From Dipteris shenzhenensis (taxonomy: Eukaryota > Polypodiophyta > Polypodiopsida > Gleicheniales): a stretch of DNA of 64,000 nt. Made by a program: the position numbers and the translations under genes. Below the pieces are notes generated by a model that saw only the letters and a list, made by a program, of their open reading frames with translations, made no database searches and was not told the DNA's origin. The DNA is taken from assembly GCA_047967505.1 (NCBI GenBank), contig CM106540.1, one strand, 5' to 3'. Positions 22,601 through 33,505 of the stretch are shown piece by piece; within the stretch, counting starts at the first letter, position 1, and the number at the start of each line of letters is the position of its first letter.

Positions 22601-24780
22601 GTTGGGGGGCTGATTGTGTTGGCCTATAAGTCACTATCTCCTACATGAGGATCAACATGTCCCAATGTTCCAGACAGCTCCCATGGTGCGGCAAGGGCAA
22701 GAGACATGAACCCCATGGTGAGAAGGCCCTTGATCCAATAATATACTTGCCAAGGTCCACACAAGGCAAGTGAATACCCATATAAGGGCTCAGTGAACCC
22801 TTTGGTGTTATGTTTTAAATGCTAAGGGCCGCACTTTCTAAAGGATTCCATATAAGGATCTTACCCTGGTGGTTCCACCCATAATAGGCCCCACGCCCTT
22901 GTGTGCTAGGTGCAAAGTGGAGCATTTAATCAAGGATTGCTCCCTAAGGAGACCAATGACTCTAGCCACATCACCGAAGAGCACTAGAATCAATTTTTTG
23001 AGTATTGAATAGGGTCAAGAAGTGGTAGTGCCCTTGAAGGTCATCATGAGGATGCAGGCCAGGGCCATAGGCAAGGAAATGAAGAAGTAGGCAAGGAAGG
23101 ACAAAATGCCCATGCTATAAAACCCCGAGGCACCCCAACGCCTACAAAACAAGAAGGTCACCAAGGTGGGTGAAGGAACAAACCAAGTGCTCATCCAAGA
23201 CGGTTTGGATGAGGAGACAACTACCCTCCCACCTCCTCTACCTTTGAATGAGCCCTCTCCTAGGATGACCCGAGTATGCCTTTATACCTGGATGTAAACA
23301 GACCATTGTAGGCCCAAGGCCTCACCTCTCCGTCATCATATAAAGAAACATATCATGACCCAGCCTTGGAAAAAAAACACTTAATAGACGCTTAGAACTT
23401 GGTACAGGAATGGCAGAAGAAATTCGAGCATAGGGTCAAAGCTAACATAGGGCTGGATACCATCCACTCGGACCACCTGACCACCCATAAAGGGGCAAAG
23501 GCACTTAGGGTGCCAGAGAGGGTGGAAGAAGAGGAATTATCCAGCTCCAGTAAATTAGAGGCTCCATACTTGATGTGTCAAATGTTCCAAGAGGATCCAG
23601 TGCTACAGAACCTACGAGAGGAAGGAGACATGTATGGTCTCAAGGATCCGCTATCAGTTGGTAGAGAGACCTCTCAGGAACCATATACTAGTGCCAAGTG
23701 AGTGACCTTCCTCTCCATAGAGGTTAAGATGCCAATGGCATCCTTGTTAAGAGGGAATCCTACCCTCTAGTGAGCCGCGAGACCTCTCAAACTAGATGAA
23801 CAGCAACTCCTGCCCCAAGGCCCTATCAGCCCCAAAGTTGACCAACTGCAGGGGGGAGAACTCGAACTTACCCAAGGTCCCCATCAATAAGTTAGGCCAA
23901 TACTTCAAAGGTGATGATACTAATGCAGCTATCCCTATAACCTACCAGAACCAGAGGGTTGACTAGCCATCCTAGATGGGGGAGCGGGTGTGAGTGTCAA
24001 CACCAAGGAATGTTGGGAAAGGTGGAAAAAACCTTCTCTCGAGCGAACTGACATGGTAGTGAAGCTAGTCGACGGTGGAACTGCTGAACCTCATGGGAAT
24101 TAACATTAAGGTATTTGGCTTCACATACCCTGTTAGATTTGTAGTCATGGACTTTACCCCGTAGCCTAGATATGAAGCCATCCTAGGTAGGACCTTCTTG
24201 CAAATGTCTAGACTCGTACATGATTGGCGTATCAACAACATCTATTTATAGCATGAGGAGAAATCATGCAAGTGGACTTGTGTACATACAAGGCCCACCC
24301 ACTATCTAGACAACTATTTGCCGCGGAGTCTGACACAACCGACAAGACTGCATCCCTAAAACTATTCCAAACTTGTGAGAGCAAGGAGGCAGATGAATTT
24401 CGGTATGTCCCTCTCCCCGAGCCAGAGTTCTGAGCCAGAGTCCTCCTAGAATTTGATGCAAATTCTAGCAAACATCGGTGTCCTAGAAAGAAGAGAATTC
24501 CAAATAAAAAACCCTGAGCATGAAGAGTTGAGCGCAGTGGTTCCCCTCCAAATGTTTAACATGCTCAAACCCCATGAGGTGAGCAGAGGGATAGTAGGGG
24601 TCAATTCAAACCTCCACTAGCTAGCATATGAAGGTGCCACAACTGCTCACCATGAGTTCTCCTCCAATTGGGGATCATAGTTTGAGCAAGCTTACCTCTC
24701 CAGTCGGCTCCATAGGTGCCATGAAGGAGCCCTCCTTAAGTTCGAAGCTCCCAAGTTCCAAAAGCCTGAAGGGCAAAAGT
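22600..24780 (+). pseudogene. Decayed plus-strand gypsy element: gag zinc knuckle and protease
   Basis: Near 22895-22950 a knuckle-like CARCKVEHLIKDC is readable, with one residue missing from the canonical spacing. A linker follows, and an acidic stretch (23399-23701). Near 23930-24010 a retropepsin reads LDGGAGVSVNTKECW, with the D-G-G-A motif kept but the frame broken. A conserved protease C-terminus follows (VFGFTYPVRFVVMDF, then YEAILGRTFL). Copy C interrupts it at 24780 and it resumes at 31432. Confidence 0.7.
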
Positions 24781-25037
24781 TGTTGAGAGTTCACGCTCAA
24801 CATCATGTGATCATGTGTGCATAGCACCATCACGTGATCATATGTGCATAGCACTAACCTTATAGAGTGCTATAAAGGAAAGGGTTAGATCCCCTAACCC
24901 TAACCCTAAAAGGGTTTGTATATATTCTATTTTTTCAACTAATTCTAGTGTACAGTTAGTCATTTGTGGTGTGCTCTCTAGCTGTGCCCTCTCTCCTCAT
25001 CTCCACTCTTCTCCTCTCCCCTCTTCATATTTTGTCA
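24781..25037 (+). repeat. 5' LTR of copy C (family reference LTR)
   Basis: 257 bp, TG...CA. The outermost end is a 7-bp inverted repeat, TGTTGAG/CTCAACA. Next come two direct 27-bp repeats (24801-24827 and 24828-24854), each with TGATCA and one with CACGTG. TATAAAGG is at 24871. An AGGGTTAG/CTAACCCT inverted repeat and CCCTAA units follow (about 24881-24915). The CT-rich end closes with TTTTGTCA. Confidence 0.95.
24871..24878 (+). promoter_or_regulatory. TATA box in the copy C LTR
   Basis: TATAAAGG lies 90 bp into the LTR, directly before the telomere-like block. It is conserved in the B, C, D and F LTRs. It is the likely promoter for element RNA. Confidence 0.7.
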
Positions 25038-25050
25038 TGGTATCAGAGCT
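25038..25050 (+). promoter_or_regulatory. Primer-binding site (tRNA-iMet) of copy C
   Basis: TGGTATCAGAGCT directly after the LTR end, complementary to initiator methionine tRNA. Confidence 0.92.
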
Positions 25051-27696
25051 TCCTTGTCTTCCGCGGAGACATTGAGTTTCTTGAGAGTGTGAGAGAGATT
25101 GTGAGATTGAGAGTTCTCTTGAGTGATTGTGAGATTTTTTCCCTTCACTTCCGTTGAGAGAATTTCCATCCATTGAAAGAAATTTCCGTCATTGTTCTTG
25201 AGAGAATTCCTTGATTGAAAGCAAGAGAGATTGTGAGTGATCTCTGCAAGAGAATCATGTGAAAGAGTTGTTCGAGTGTATCCTTATGAGAGATAGATAA
25301 GGAGAAAATAGAGAAAATAGACATCCTATTGTTTGAGAGAAAGAGCCGAAGCTCTACTGGTTTTGAGAGAAAAGAGAGAGATTCCGTTCATTGCTTCTTG
25401 TGAGAGAAGAGGTTTCATTGAGAGTTTTTGAAAGAGTTTCATTGCAAGAGTGAAGAGCTTTCATCTCAAAGATATTTGCTAGTATTGAGAGCGAGATTGA
25501 GTTCGTATTCTACTCTATTCTACCTGAGTGCTCCGCAAGCACAAAGCTAGGCTTAAGACCTCAACCGCCTGCGTCTCTATAGCCTACTCTATCTACAGCT
25601 AGCCGAGGCAACACTCCTTCCAGTCCTATGGTGACTCTAAAGATATCCTACGATGCCTCTACAACAAGCCTACACTCCAGCAAGTGACTCAGCTGCACCA
25701 AAGCCTCTCCAAGCCTCTCAACTGAGTAGCGGCTCCTTCTACAGCCAGTCGACCTTCTTCAGTTTTCTCCAACCGAAGCTCCAGCCGCCATCAACGGAAG
25801 CTTCACCAATGGCCAAAGCAATCGGAGGTCCCTGCTCCATCAACTACTCCTAAGGTCACCATCTCCTCGTAGTGCTCCAGCCTTCAAACAATCGCGGCTC
25901 CTAAGGCGCAGTCCAAGTTTTTTTACACACCCACAAACCACGATCATATGGCTTTGTAGCGGTTCAGGGGGCGTATACTTTTGCTTTCAGGTTTGCAACC
26001 CAACAGGTTATGTTCTTGCTCTTGTATTGATGAAGCAAATAGGCATGCACGCCGCATTCCACCGGACGTGCAGATACTGTGTTGAAAGAGTGCAAGAGTA
26101 CTCGCCTGTCTCTCTTGCAACCGCTTGACAAGCCAGAATCGACCAGCGAAAGGCCAGGACAGAGCCGGGCACCTCACCTGTAAGCATGATAACAAGCGGT
26201 GAACCATCCACGGAGGACGATCACAAGGTACCTTGTTTAAGCTTATGATGCGAGAGATCAAAGCGCATGCTCGCCAGAGCACCATAGTCACGCTGCGAAA
26301 AGACGGAGGACAATGGACAGGAAGGTACTGGAGAGGTACGCCCGCAGACCAACGACTCCATCGATGGAATCTTTAAAGATTCTGAAGCATCTCCAAAGAT
26401 TCTAGCTGCCCGCGCCCTGACACGTGGAGGATAAGGCATACACCCGTTAATGACACGTGGCAATCCTATCTGCCATGTCATCAGCACCACGTAAGTAGGC
26501 CATGTCATCTTGCCACGTCATTCTGCCACATCATTCAGCCATGTCACCTACCACATCATCAGTGACACGTCATCAGCCACGTCACCTGCCACATCACCTG
26601 TGCCACATCACCTGCCATGTCATAAGTGACATGTCATCAGCCACGTCACTTGTGCCATGTCATCAGGGACACATCATCAGTGCCACATCAGCATTGCTAC
26701 GTCACCCTGCTGACATCATCTGTGCCGCCTCAGCACTGCCACCTCAGCAATCCAGTCAGCACTTACCTCTGCAGGCACAGTCCCTTGCCAGGCACACTGT
26801 GCACACACTGTATGTGCACACTCCTGCCACCTCAGCACAGAGCTTCACTGGCACACCTCTTGCTAAGCACAGTGCCACATCATCACTACATGTGACTCAC
26901 AGTGACACATCATCATTGAGCACCATTTGCACTCCTTTTGCCCCTCCACCTAGATCAAGTCATATCTCTTGATCCAGGAAGAATTTGAGGGTGCTCCAAA
27001 GAGGAAAGTCGCTCGGTTTTTCGTGCTCTACGCGCTCGTTACATCAGACGCACATTTCGGTGCAATGTACACTCACATTTGTGCCTCGCCGTCAAAACCA
27101 CTTCCTTCACGCACATTTGCCTCTACATCGACGCATCTGACCCAGCACTTAAAAAGAACAAAAGAAAAGGAATTATTTGCTGCTCTTTCATCGATCGACG
27201 GTTGGTTTAGATCTAGATCAAAGTAGACTAGATCGCCATAGAGGGGATGCTTTGAATTCCCCAAGTTGCCAATCTAAGCCATGCCCGAAATTCCCGACTA
27301 GTACCTACTCGGAGTCAGTCCATATGCTCACATCCGATTTCACATCATTACATTACTTGAAACCTTACGTTCATCAGTTCAATGAGCAGACTTCAGAGTT
27401 CAAAGGCATTGCAGATTGATTCAGTGGGCAGATAGCACTTGATTTCACACACACATGCCACCATTGTAAAGCCTATTTGGCTATCTCATGGCATCGTGCA
27501 CATCATTTTTCAGCCTTGTAAAGCCTCTTGGCTATTCCCGGCATCATTGCCACAAGCCTTGTAACACAGATCAGATCTTATATACTGCAGTTCTATCTTC
27601 ACCGACGGTACAGAGATTTCACTTGGCATCTTCAGTGTATTTGCAGTTGATTCATACAGAGTTTTTCAGGACACTTTTGAGTACATTGTTTGCACC
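25051..27696 (+). other. Long leader of copy C
   Basis: About 2.65 kb without a family-like ORF. The first 450 bp are rich in GAGAG. A middle part (25915-26450) is only weakly similar to copy B. The CCACATCATC block and a well conserved 3' part (26930-27696) lead to gag. The 3' part matches B at about 14320-15050. Confidence 0.75.
26440..26920 (+). repeat. Degenerate CCACATCATC/CCATGTCATC repeat in copy C leader
   Basis: More than twenty irregular units of 10-13 bp, the same family as in copies B and D. Many units read GCCA(C/T)(A/G)TCA. Small ORFs across it are low-complexity His/Ser/Thr-rich readings and not genes. Confidence 0.78.
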
Positions 27697-28672
27697 ATGT
27701 CGACTAGCAACCTCAATCTGGAGGCATCTGCTAAGTTAGACAACTCCAATTATGGTACATGGAAATACCGAATGGAGACCATTCTTGTGCTTCAGGACAA
27801 ATGGGAGTATGTCGATGGATCTATACCTAGACCATTGGCCGATCCAGCCACCAGTAGCTCTACTCCATCTGTTGTCACAGTACCAGCAACGGGATCTACA
27901 TCGGGATCTACATCTACACAAACAGTTTTCGCACCAGTAGCAGATCCTGCCATTGCCCGAGCTCAAGCAGAATGGGATAAGAAAAAATAAGTATGCCTAT
28001 CACCTAATCAAGCAGAATGTGCAAGATGTCATGCTAGGACAGCTCAACATAGTCAAGACATCAAAAGAAGCATGGGATATGTTCGCAGCTCTCTACGAGT
28101 CCAAGAACACATCCAGGATTCTCACCCTGAGAAACCAGATCAACCAGAGTTTCCGTAATAGCAATGAAACCGGTCATGCTTATGTACTCCGCATCAAAGA
28201 CTACAACAATCAACTTGCAGCAGCAGGAGAAACTATGAATCCCGCAGAAATGGTTCAAGTAATCCTGAATGGACTAGGAGAAGGATATGAGAATCTAGTC
28301 CAGAGTATTGCCATCCAATGGCAAATTCCAACACTGGAAGAACTTCAGTCAGTTCTACTTGGTGAAGAACTCAGGACTCAGGCCATTCAAGCACGTAAAG
28401 GTCATTCTAATGAACAGGCATTCACAGCTTCAGACAGAAGCAGAGGCAAAGGCAGAAACAGAGGTAGATCATATCAGAAAAGTGGTCATCATCAACAAAA
28501 TCAAAGTTAGAATCAGCATCAGCATCAGCATCATCCTCAGCAACATCAAAATCAGCAAAGAGGAAATCATTCCAACCGAGGAAGATTCCAAGGACGAGGG
28601 AATGCATCCACCAATGTGTCAAACATCCAGTGCAATTACTGTCACAAGTTTGGACACTATGAAAGAGATTGC
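27697..28672 (+). pseudogene. Copy C gag, frameshifted
   Basis: The ATG at 27697 opens MSTSNLNLEASAKLDNSNYG. The frame closes at 27990 after a one-base gain in an A run. The second reading (27953-28510) carries KEAWDMFAALYESKN and GLGEGYENLVQS. A TAG ends it within the basic linker. The CCHC knuckle CNYCHKFGHYERDC is at 28631-28672 in a further reading. So gag has three breaks even though the LTRs are nearly identical, pointing to a defective RNA already broken before insertion. Confidence 0.87.
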
Positions 28673-30252
28673 CACAAGAAGCAGTACGACCAAGGCGGTC
28701 AATCTATAGCAGTAATCGAGGGAATTCCCGAGGAAGAGGAAATCATCATGGTGGACATTCTAGTCACAGTCATTTTGCAAATGAACATGGAAATATGTTT
28801 CTTGCAAGTGAGGAATTGCATCAAACTGATATAATGCACCCAGACACTGATTTCAATCCCAAAGAGGATTTCAGCTATCAAGTCGACCAAGAGGAACAGG
28901 ATCCTTGGTACATCGACAGTGGTGCATCATCTCATATGACAAATCACCAGGAATGGTTCACAGAAATGAAGCCATTAGAAGGTCAAAAGAATGTCATCTA
29001 CACAGCAGACAATACACCGAATCCGGTTCAAGGGACAGGTGTTATTCCTATGAACAATTTCACTGGTACAAAAGGATTAGTCAAAGATGTGCTCTATGTT
29101 CCGAAGCTCAGCAAGAACCTTTTGTTAGTAGGTCAAATGACGGAACACAACTACAAAGTCATCTTCGATGGTGGTGAATGCACTATCAGAGACAAATCCA
29201 AAAGAGGTCAGCTAGTAGCAAAAGGTGTCAAGGAAGGACGCTTATACAAGATGCTAGCTACAGTACCAGATAAGCATGCCATGTTAGGTCAAATGCAACA
29301 GCTGCCACTATCTGCAAAATGGCACAAGAGATATGGTCATGTCAACTTCAAGTCCCTGTTAGATCTCAGGAATCAAAATATGGCAATTGGGATTCCGAAG
29401 CTACAGTTTCTTGGAAAGGTTTGTGAAACATGCTGCTTCAGCAAACAAAAGCGAACCAACTTTGTCAGAAGTACCTCTCATGCACGAGGTATTCTTGATT
29501 TGATTCATACAGATGTATGGGGTTATGCCCAGACCCGCAGCATCAATGGTTCACTCTATTACTTGACCTTCATCGACGACTACAGCAGATATTGTTGGGT
29601 CTACTTTCTGAAAGAGAAATCTGAAGTGTTTGCCAGATTTCAAGAATTCAAAGCCATGGTAGAAAACCAAACAGGCAGAAAGATCAACGTCATGAGATCA
29701 GACAGAGGAGGTGAATACATGTCTTCAGCATTCATGAACTTTTGCAAAAATCACGGCATTCAAAGACAATTCACATGTGCAGATACTCCTCAGCAAAATG
29801 CAAGAGCTGAAAGGAAGAATGGAACTTTAGCAGACAGTGCTAGAGCAATGCTTATTGAAAAGCATCTTCCGAATCAGTATTGGGCAGAAGCAATAGCTAC
29901 AGCTAACTACTTGCTTAATCGGCTTCCTACCGAACCGATACAAGGTATGACTCCTTATGAAGCATTCACTAGACACAAGCCACGCATTGGGCATCTCCGC
30001 ATATTTGCACAACAATATGGCCAAGATTATGATGAGACTTATGCTCCAGTAGCAAAGATGGATTCCATACGGTTCTTGATATCACTAGCGACACTCAGTA
30101 AATGGAATGTGTATCAGCTCGATGTCAAGAATGCATTTCTCACTGGTTATCTAGACGAGGAAGTCTACATGCAACAACTAGCCGGTTATGTTAAACCAGG
30201 AAAGGAGAACAAGGTTTGCCATTTCAAGAAAAGTCTCTATGGCTTAATGTAA
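28669..30252 (+). pseudogene. Copy C protease-integrase fused to an RT fragment by deletion
   Basis: One 527-residue open frame. It runs from the Gly/His-rich linker to protease WYIDSGASSHMTN, then GAG-pre-integrase WHKRYGHVNFK, then integrase with HTDVW, MRSDRGGEYMSS and PQQNARAERKN (catalytic D, D, E all present). After HLRIF it jumps straight to AQQYGQDYDETYAPVAKMD, the RT finger region. Relative to B about 621 bp are missing, a multiple of three. The two edges share ATTTG. The frame ends in TAA where B has a Gln codon. Confidence 0.9.
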
Positions 30253-31086
30253 GCACCCAGAAGTTGGTAGAGTCAGCTCAAATATGTTGACAATCTCCTG
30301 AAGAAGTTTCATATGGCAGATTGCAAGATTGCAGCCACTCCCATGGAACAGAGTTTGAAACTTACTAAAGATTCAAAAAAGCCTACAGTCAATGACAGAT
30401 ACTATAGGCAACTCATTGGATCTCTTATATATCTGACAATCACACGGCCAGATATTTGTTATGCAGTAAGCTCACTAGCACAGTTTATGGCAATTCCAAA
30501 ACAATCTCACTGGAATGCAGCCAAAAGAGTCTTGAGATACATCAGAGGTACAAGACAATTTGGGATAGAATATAGAGGAAGTCATCCACGGTTGCATGGA
30601 TACTATGACAGTGACTATGCTGGAGATCATGAGACCAGGAGATCGACACAGGGATATGCATTTTTCCTTGGTCAAGGTGCTATATCATGGTTGTCAAACA
30701 AACAGCCAACTGTTTCTTTATCTTCGACTGAAGCAGAATATAGGGCACTCACTACAGGTGCATGTGAGGCTATATGGCTCAGAAGACTATTGTCAGAAAC
30801 AGATTACTTTGATGAGTCAAAGCCAACAACAATATACTGTGATAATCAATCGGCTCAAGCATTGGCCAAAAATCCAGTATATCACTCCAGGACAAAGCAC
30901 ATTGATGTCAGAGAGCACTTCATCAGAGAAAGAGTGTTACTTGGTGACATCACACTGCAGCATTGTGATAGCAAAGAAAATGTTGCAGACATCTTTACCA
31001 AACCACTCGGTAAAGAGCTATTCGAGAAACACCGACTATCTCTTGGTTTGATGCAGAGGAAGGACATTCCCATTAAAGGGGTGTGA
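30253..31086 (+). pseudogene. Copy C RT thumb and RNase H
   Basis: It is open from 30313: PMEQSLKLTKDSKK, then RYYRQLIGSLIYLTITRPDICYAV (RT thumb/connection), then RNase H with DSDYAGDHETRRS, SSTEAEYRALTTG, IYCDNQSAQALAKNP and VADIFTKPLGKE. The preceding ~258 bp that hold the YVDD box in B and D are absent, and the junction creates a TAG. The RNase H acidic residues are present. It cannot be an active RT. Confidence 0.9.
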
Positions 31087-31174
31087 TGGAATGTAATGCT
31101 CAGTCCTTCTTCGATTCCCCAGAATCATCATCTTGAGGGAAGGCCTACTTCATGATGTTGATCTTGAGGGAAGG

Positions 31175-31431
31175 TGTTGAGAGTTCACGCTCAACATCAT
31201 GTGATCATGTGTGCATAGCACCATCACGTGATCATATGTGCATAGCACTAACCTTATAGAGTGCTATAAAGGAAAGGGTTAGATCCCCTAACCCTAACCC
31301 TAAAAGGGTTTGTATATATTCTATTTTTTCAACTAATTCTAGTGTACAGTTAGTCATTTGTGGTGTGCTCTCTAGCTATGCCCTCTCTCCTCATCTCCAC
31401 TCTTCTCCTCTCCCCTCTTCATATTTTGTCA
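31175..31431 (+). repeat. 3' LTR of copy C
   Basis: 257 bp, one base different from the 5' LTR. It is preceded by the purine tract CTTGAGGGAAGG and followed by the target copy AAAGT. Confidence 0.95.
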
Positions 31432-32480
31432 AAAGTACCTTCCCATTACAAGGCCTACACGATCAAGGATTGCAAGATCTTATGCCAATAGGCCAAGAGA
31501 ATCCAGGAAGAAGGGTGCTTCCAAGAATATGATAGCCTAGTCAAGGTTAAGGAGGTAAACCTGGCACCAGAAGGGGAGGACCCACAACTAGTATTCATAG
31601 CGGATGACTTCTCCCCCAACAAGGAGAGTGCTTTAATTGCCCTCCTTTGAGAGTGTAAGGACTGCATAGCCTGGAGGACTGCATAGCTTGGAAGTACATA
31701 GATAGGAAGGGCATGCCCATTGAAGTTGTGCTACACATGATACCCATGCTAGATGCAGTGCATGAGTGTCCCTACCCTATGAATCCCAAATATGCACTGA
31801 TAGTGAGGGAGGAGATCCAAAAACTCATAGATGTGGGATTCATCTATGAGATAGAGCATACATACTGGGTGTCACCCATTGTGATAGTCCTAAAATAGAA
31901 TGGAAAGATTTGAGTATGCATGGATATGAAGAAAGTCAATGCTGCCACCAGGCATGACCACTATCCCTTGCCTCTCACGGAACATGTTCTAGAAATCTGG
32001 AGTGGCAGGAAAGGAAGGTTACAGCTTCTTAGATAGATTCTTAGGTTACAACTTGATATCTGTCGCCCCACAAGATCAACATAAAACTGCCTTCACAATT
32101 GAGTGGGGTGTGTACATGGCCAAAGTAATGATATTTGGGCTTACCAACGCACCACCGCATTCCAGCGGTTGATGATCACCGTCTTGAAGGAGCACCTAAG
32201 GGACTTCATAGAAGTTTTTTGGGTTATGTGTGCATGAACTTAACATGGGATGACAACCTGAGACATTGACATAATTTTGAGTGGGCAACCAAAATAGGCC
32301 AATACCTGGCAAATGGGTTGCCTCTAGACAAAGCCCTTAAGAGGGATAGAGCCTAGAAACTCATCAAGGACACATCACCATATCAGCTAATTGTAAGCCA
32401 ACTATTCCACATGGGCAAGGATGGCATCATGCACAAATGCTGTGTGAGCATGAATACATCGACGTTCTCAAAGAAGCACA
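31432..32480 (+). pseudogene. Plus-strand gypsy element resumed: RT remnant
   Basis: It continues the gypsy reading cut at 24780. RT is recognisable: EEIQKLIDVGFIYEIEHTYWVSPIVIVLK (31800-31896), then VCMDMKKVNAATRHDHYPLPL, GYNLISVAPQDQHKTAFTIEWG and a broken MIFGLTNAP near 32130. Several stops interrupt it. RNase H and integrase are not seen, so the element is truncated around 32.3 kb. Confidence 0.75.
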
Positions 32481-32482
32481 TT

Positions 32483-32819
32483 TTGGGATAGCTGATAACA
32501 ATAGAATGTGACTTCTTGTTTATTGTAAATGCAGCATATTATCTACAACCATCTTCCATATTTTGTAAAAAAATATGGATGCCCTGCAATTTGGTCAACT
32601 CAAGGAATGGATAAATCTCATTACATAGCATGAAATGCATTTTTTGGACATACACAACATTTTGGAGGAGCACAGAAGGCAAAATACTCAAAGAAGTTTT
32701 CTAGTGATTCTATCAATTTGCTACAAAGGTTGCAATGTAAGAAAAAAGTGGCGACATCAAAAGTCAAACTAGCATTCAAGATGGCCCAAAAAAGAAGAAG
32801 GCAAATCTTGGATAACTAA
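32483..32819 (+). pseudogene. Unidentified coding remnant (possible transposase tail)
   Basis: One plus-strand frame, with three stops, reads HLPYFVKKYGCPAIWSTQG, MDKSHYIA, AFFGHTQHFGGAQKAKYSKKF and a basic tail ending MAQKRRRQILDN. The composition and the Trp/His/Tyr-rich block look like a real protein, and I suspect the C-terminal part of a DNA-transposon transposase, but I cannot name the family. Adjacent DNA gives no domain to support this. Confidence 0.35.
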
Positions 32820-33505
32820 ACTCCTACACACAGACATGCGAAATGGAGACAATCAAGGACTTTTGTGAACCACAGGTGGATAGATAGAGCTTAGGAACTT
32901 TGTAACAAAGTGTACAATGTACAGCTCAGTAGAACAAAGCAGTGAATATATTATGTAGAATTTGCAAATTCAATACATGTACACTCAAGTTCCTAGAGTA
33001 AATCAATGGTTATATGATGCAAGGTTTGAAATTCAATACAACTACTATCAAAAGCAAAGATACAATATGATTCCCTTGTATACCCGTGGGCACTTCTCCT
33101 AATGTCGATACTATAGCTGTTGATGGGCATGATTCTTGATGATGATTCCTTTATTATGACATGCTTCTATTTATGGCATGTACAGTGGTTGTACCTAGGG
33201 GATAAATGGGGAGTCCTTTTTATGGCACACATGTGTACGTGCATTCCAAGGTGGCTTGACCGTTTCTGGAGGTGGGTGCATATACCTCTCTTAGTACCTC
33301 TGTCATCTGCTTTTTTGAGCTCTCTACTGTCTCATACCGTTGCTCCTGCTCCAATCCACTCTCTCTTAGCTTGTTCCATCGCGTGCACTCCACATCCATC
33401 AACCATGCTCTCTGCACACTACGAAAATCGACTTGTAGGCTTTGTATGATCAAGTCCCCCCTATTCTGAATATACTTTTTTTCTGCATCCGTCAGATAGT
33501 AAATT
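32820..33505. other. Intergenic, no clear gene
   Basis: AT-rich DNA. A minus-strand reading (33450-33220) has a charged segment AEKKYIQNRGDLIIQSLQ and ESSKKQMTEVLREVYAP that could be a decayed coding exon. It overlaps the start of the foldback array and is not recognised. Confidence 0.3.

Larger units (their letters stand above)
24781..31431 (+). mobile_element. Copia copy C: recent insertion with internal pol deletions
   Basis: 6651 bp, bounded by a perfect 5-bp target duplication AAAGT (24776-24780 and 31432-31436). The two 257-bp LTRs differ at a single base (G/A, in AGCTGTGCC versus AGCTATGCC). The primer-binding site is at 25038 and the purine tract lies before 31175. Compared with B and D, pol lacks two blocks: about 620 bp between integrase and RT (junction near 30007) and about 258 bp containing the RT catalytic box (junction near 30270). 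So it is young yet cannot encode RT, which suggests mobilisation in trans. Confidence 0.95.

Noticed and set aside
25915-26450. Captured host gene inside the leader of copy C (minus-strand ORFs of 67-115 codons)
   Set aside because: Weak but ordered similarity to the same part of the copy B leader shows it is diverged element DNA; the ORFs are not shared.
30000-30290. Spliced introns as the cause of the copy C pol gaps (retro-copied spliced RNA)
   Set aside because: Neither gap has GT...AG edges in B or D at the positions required; short shared sequence at the first junction fits template switching better.
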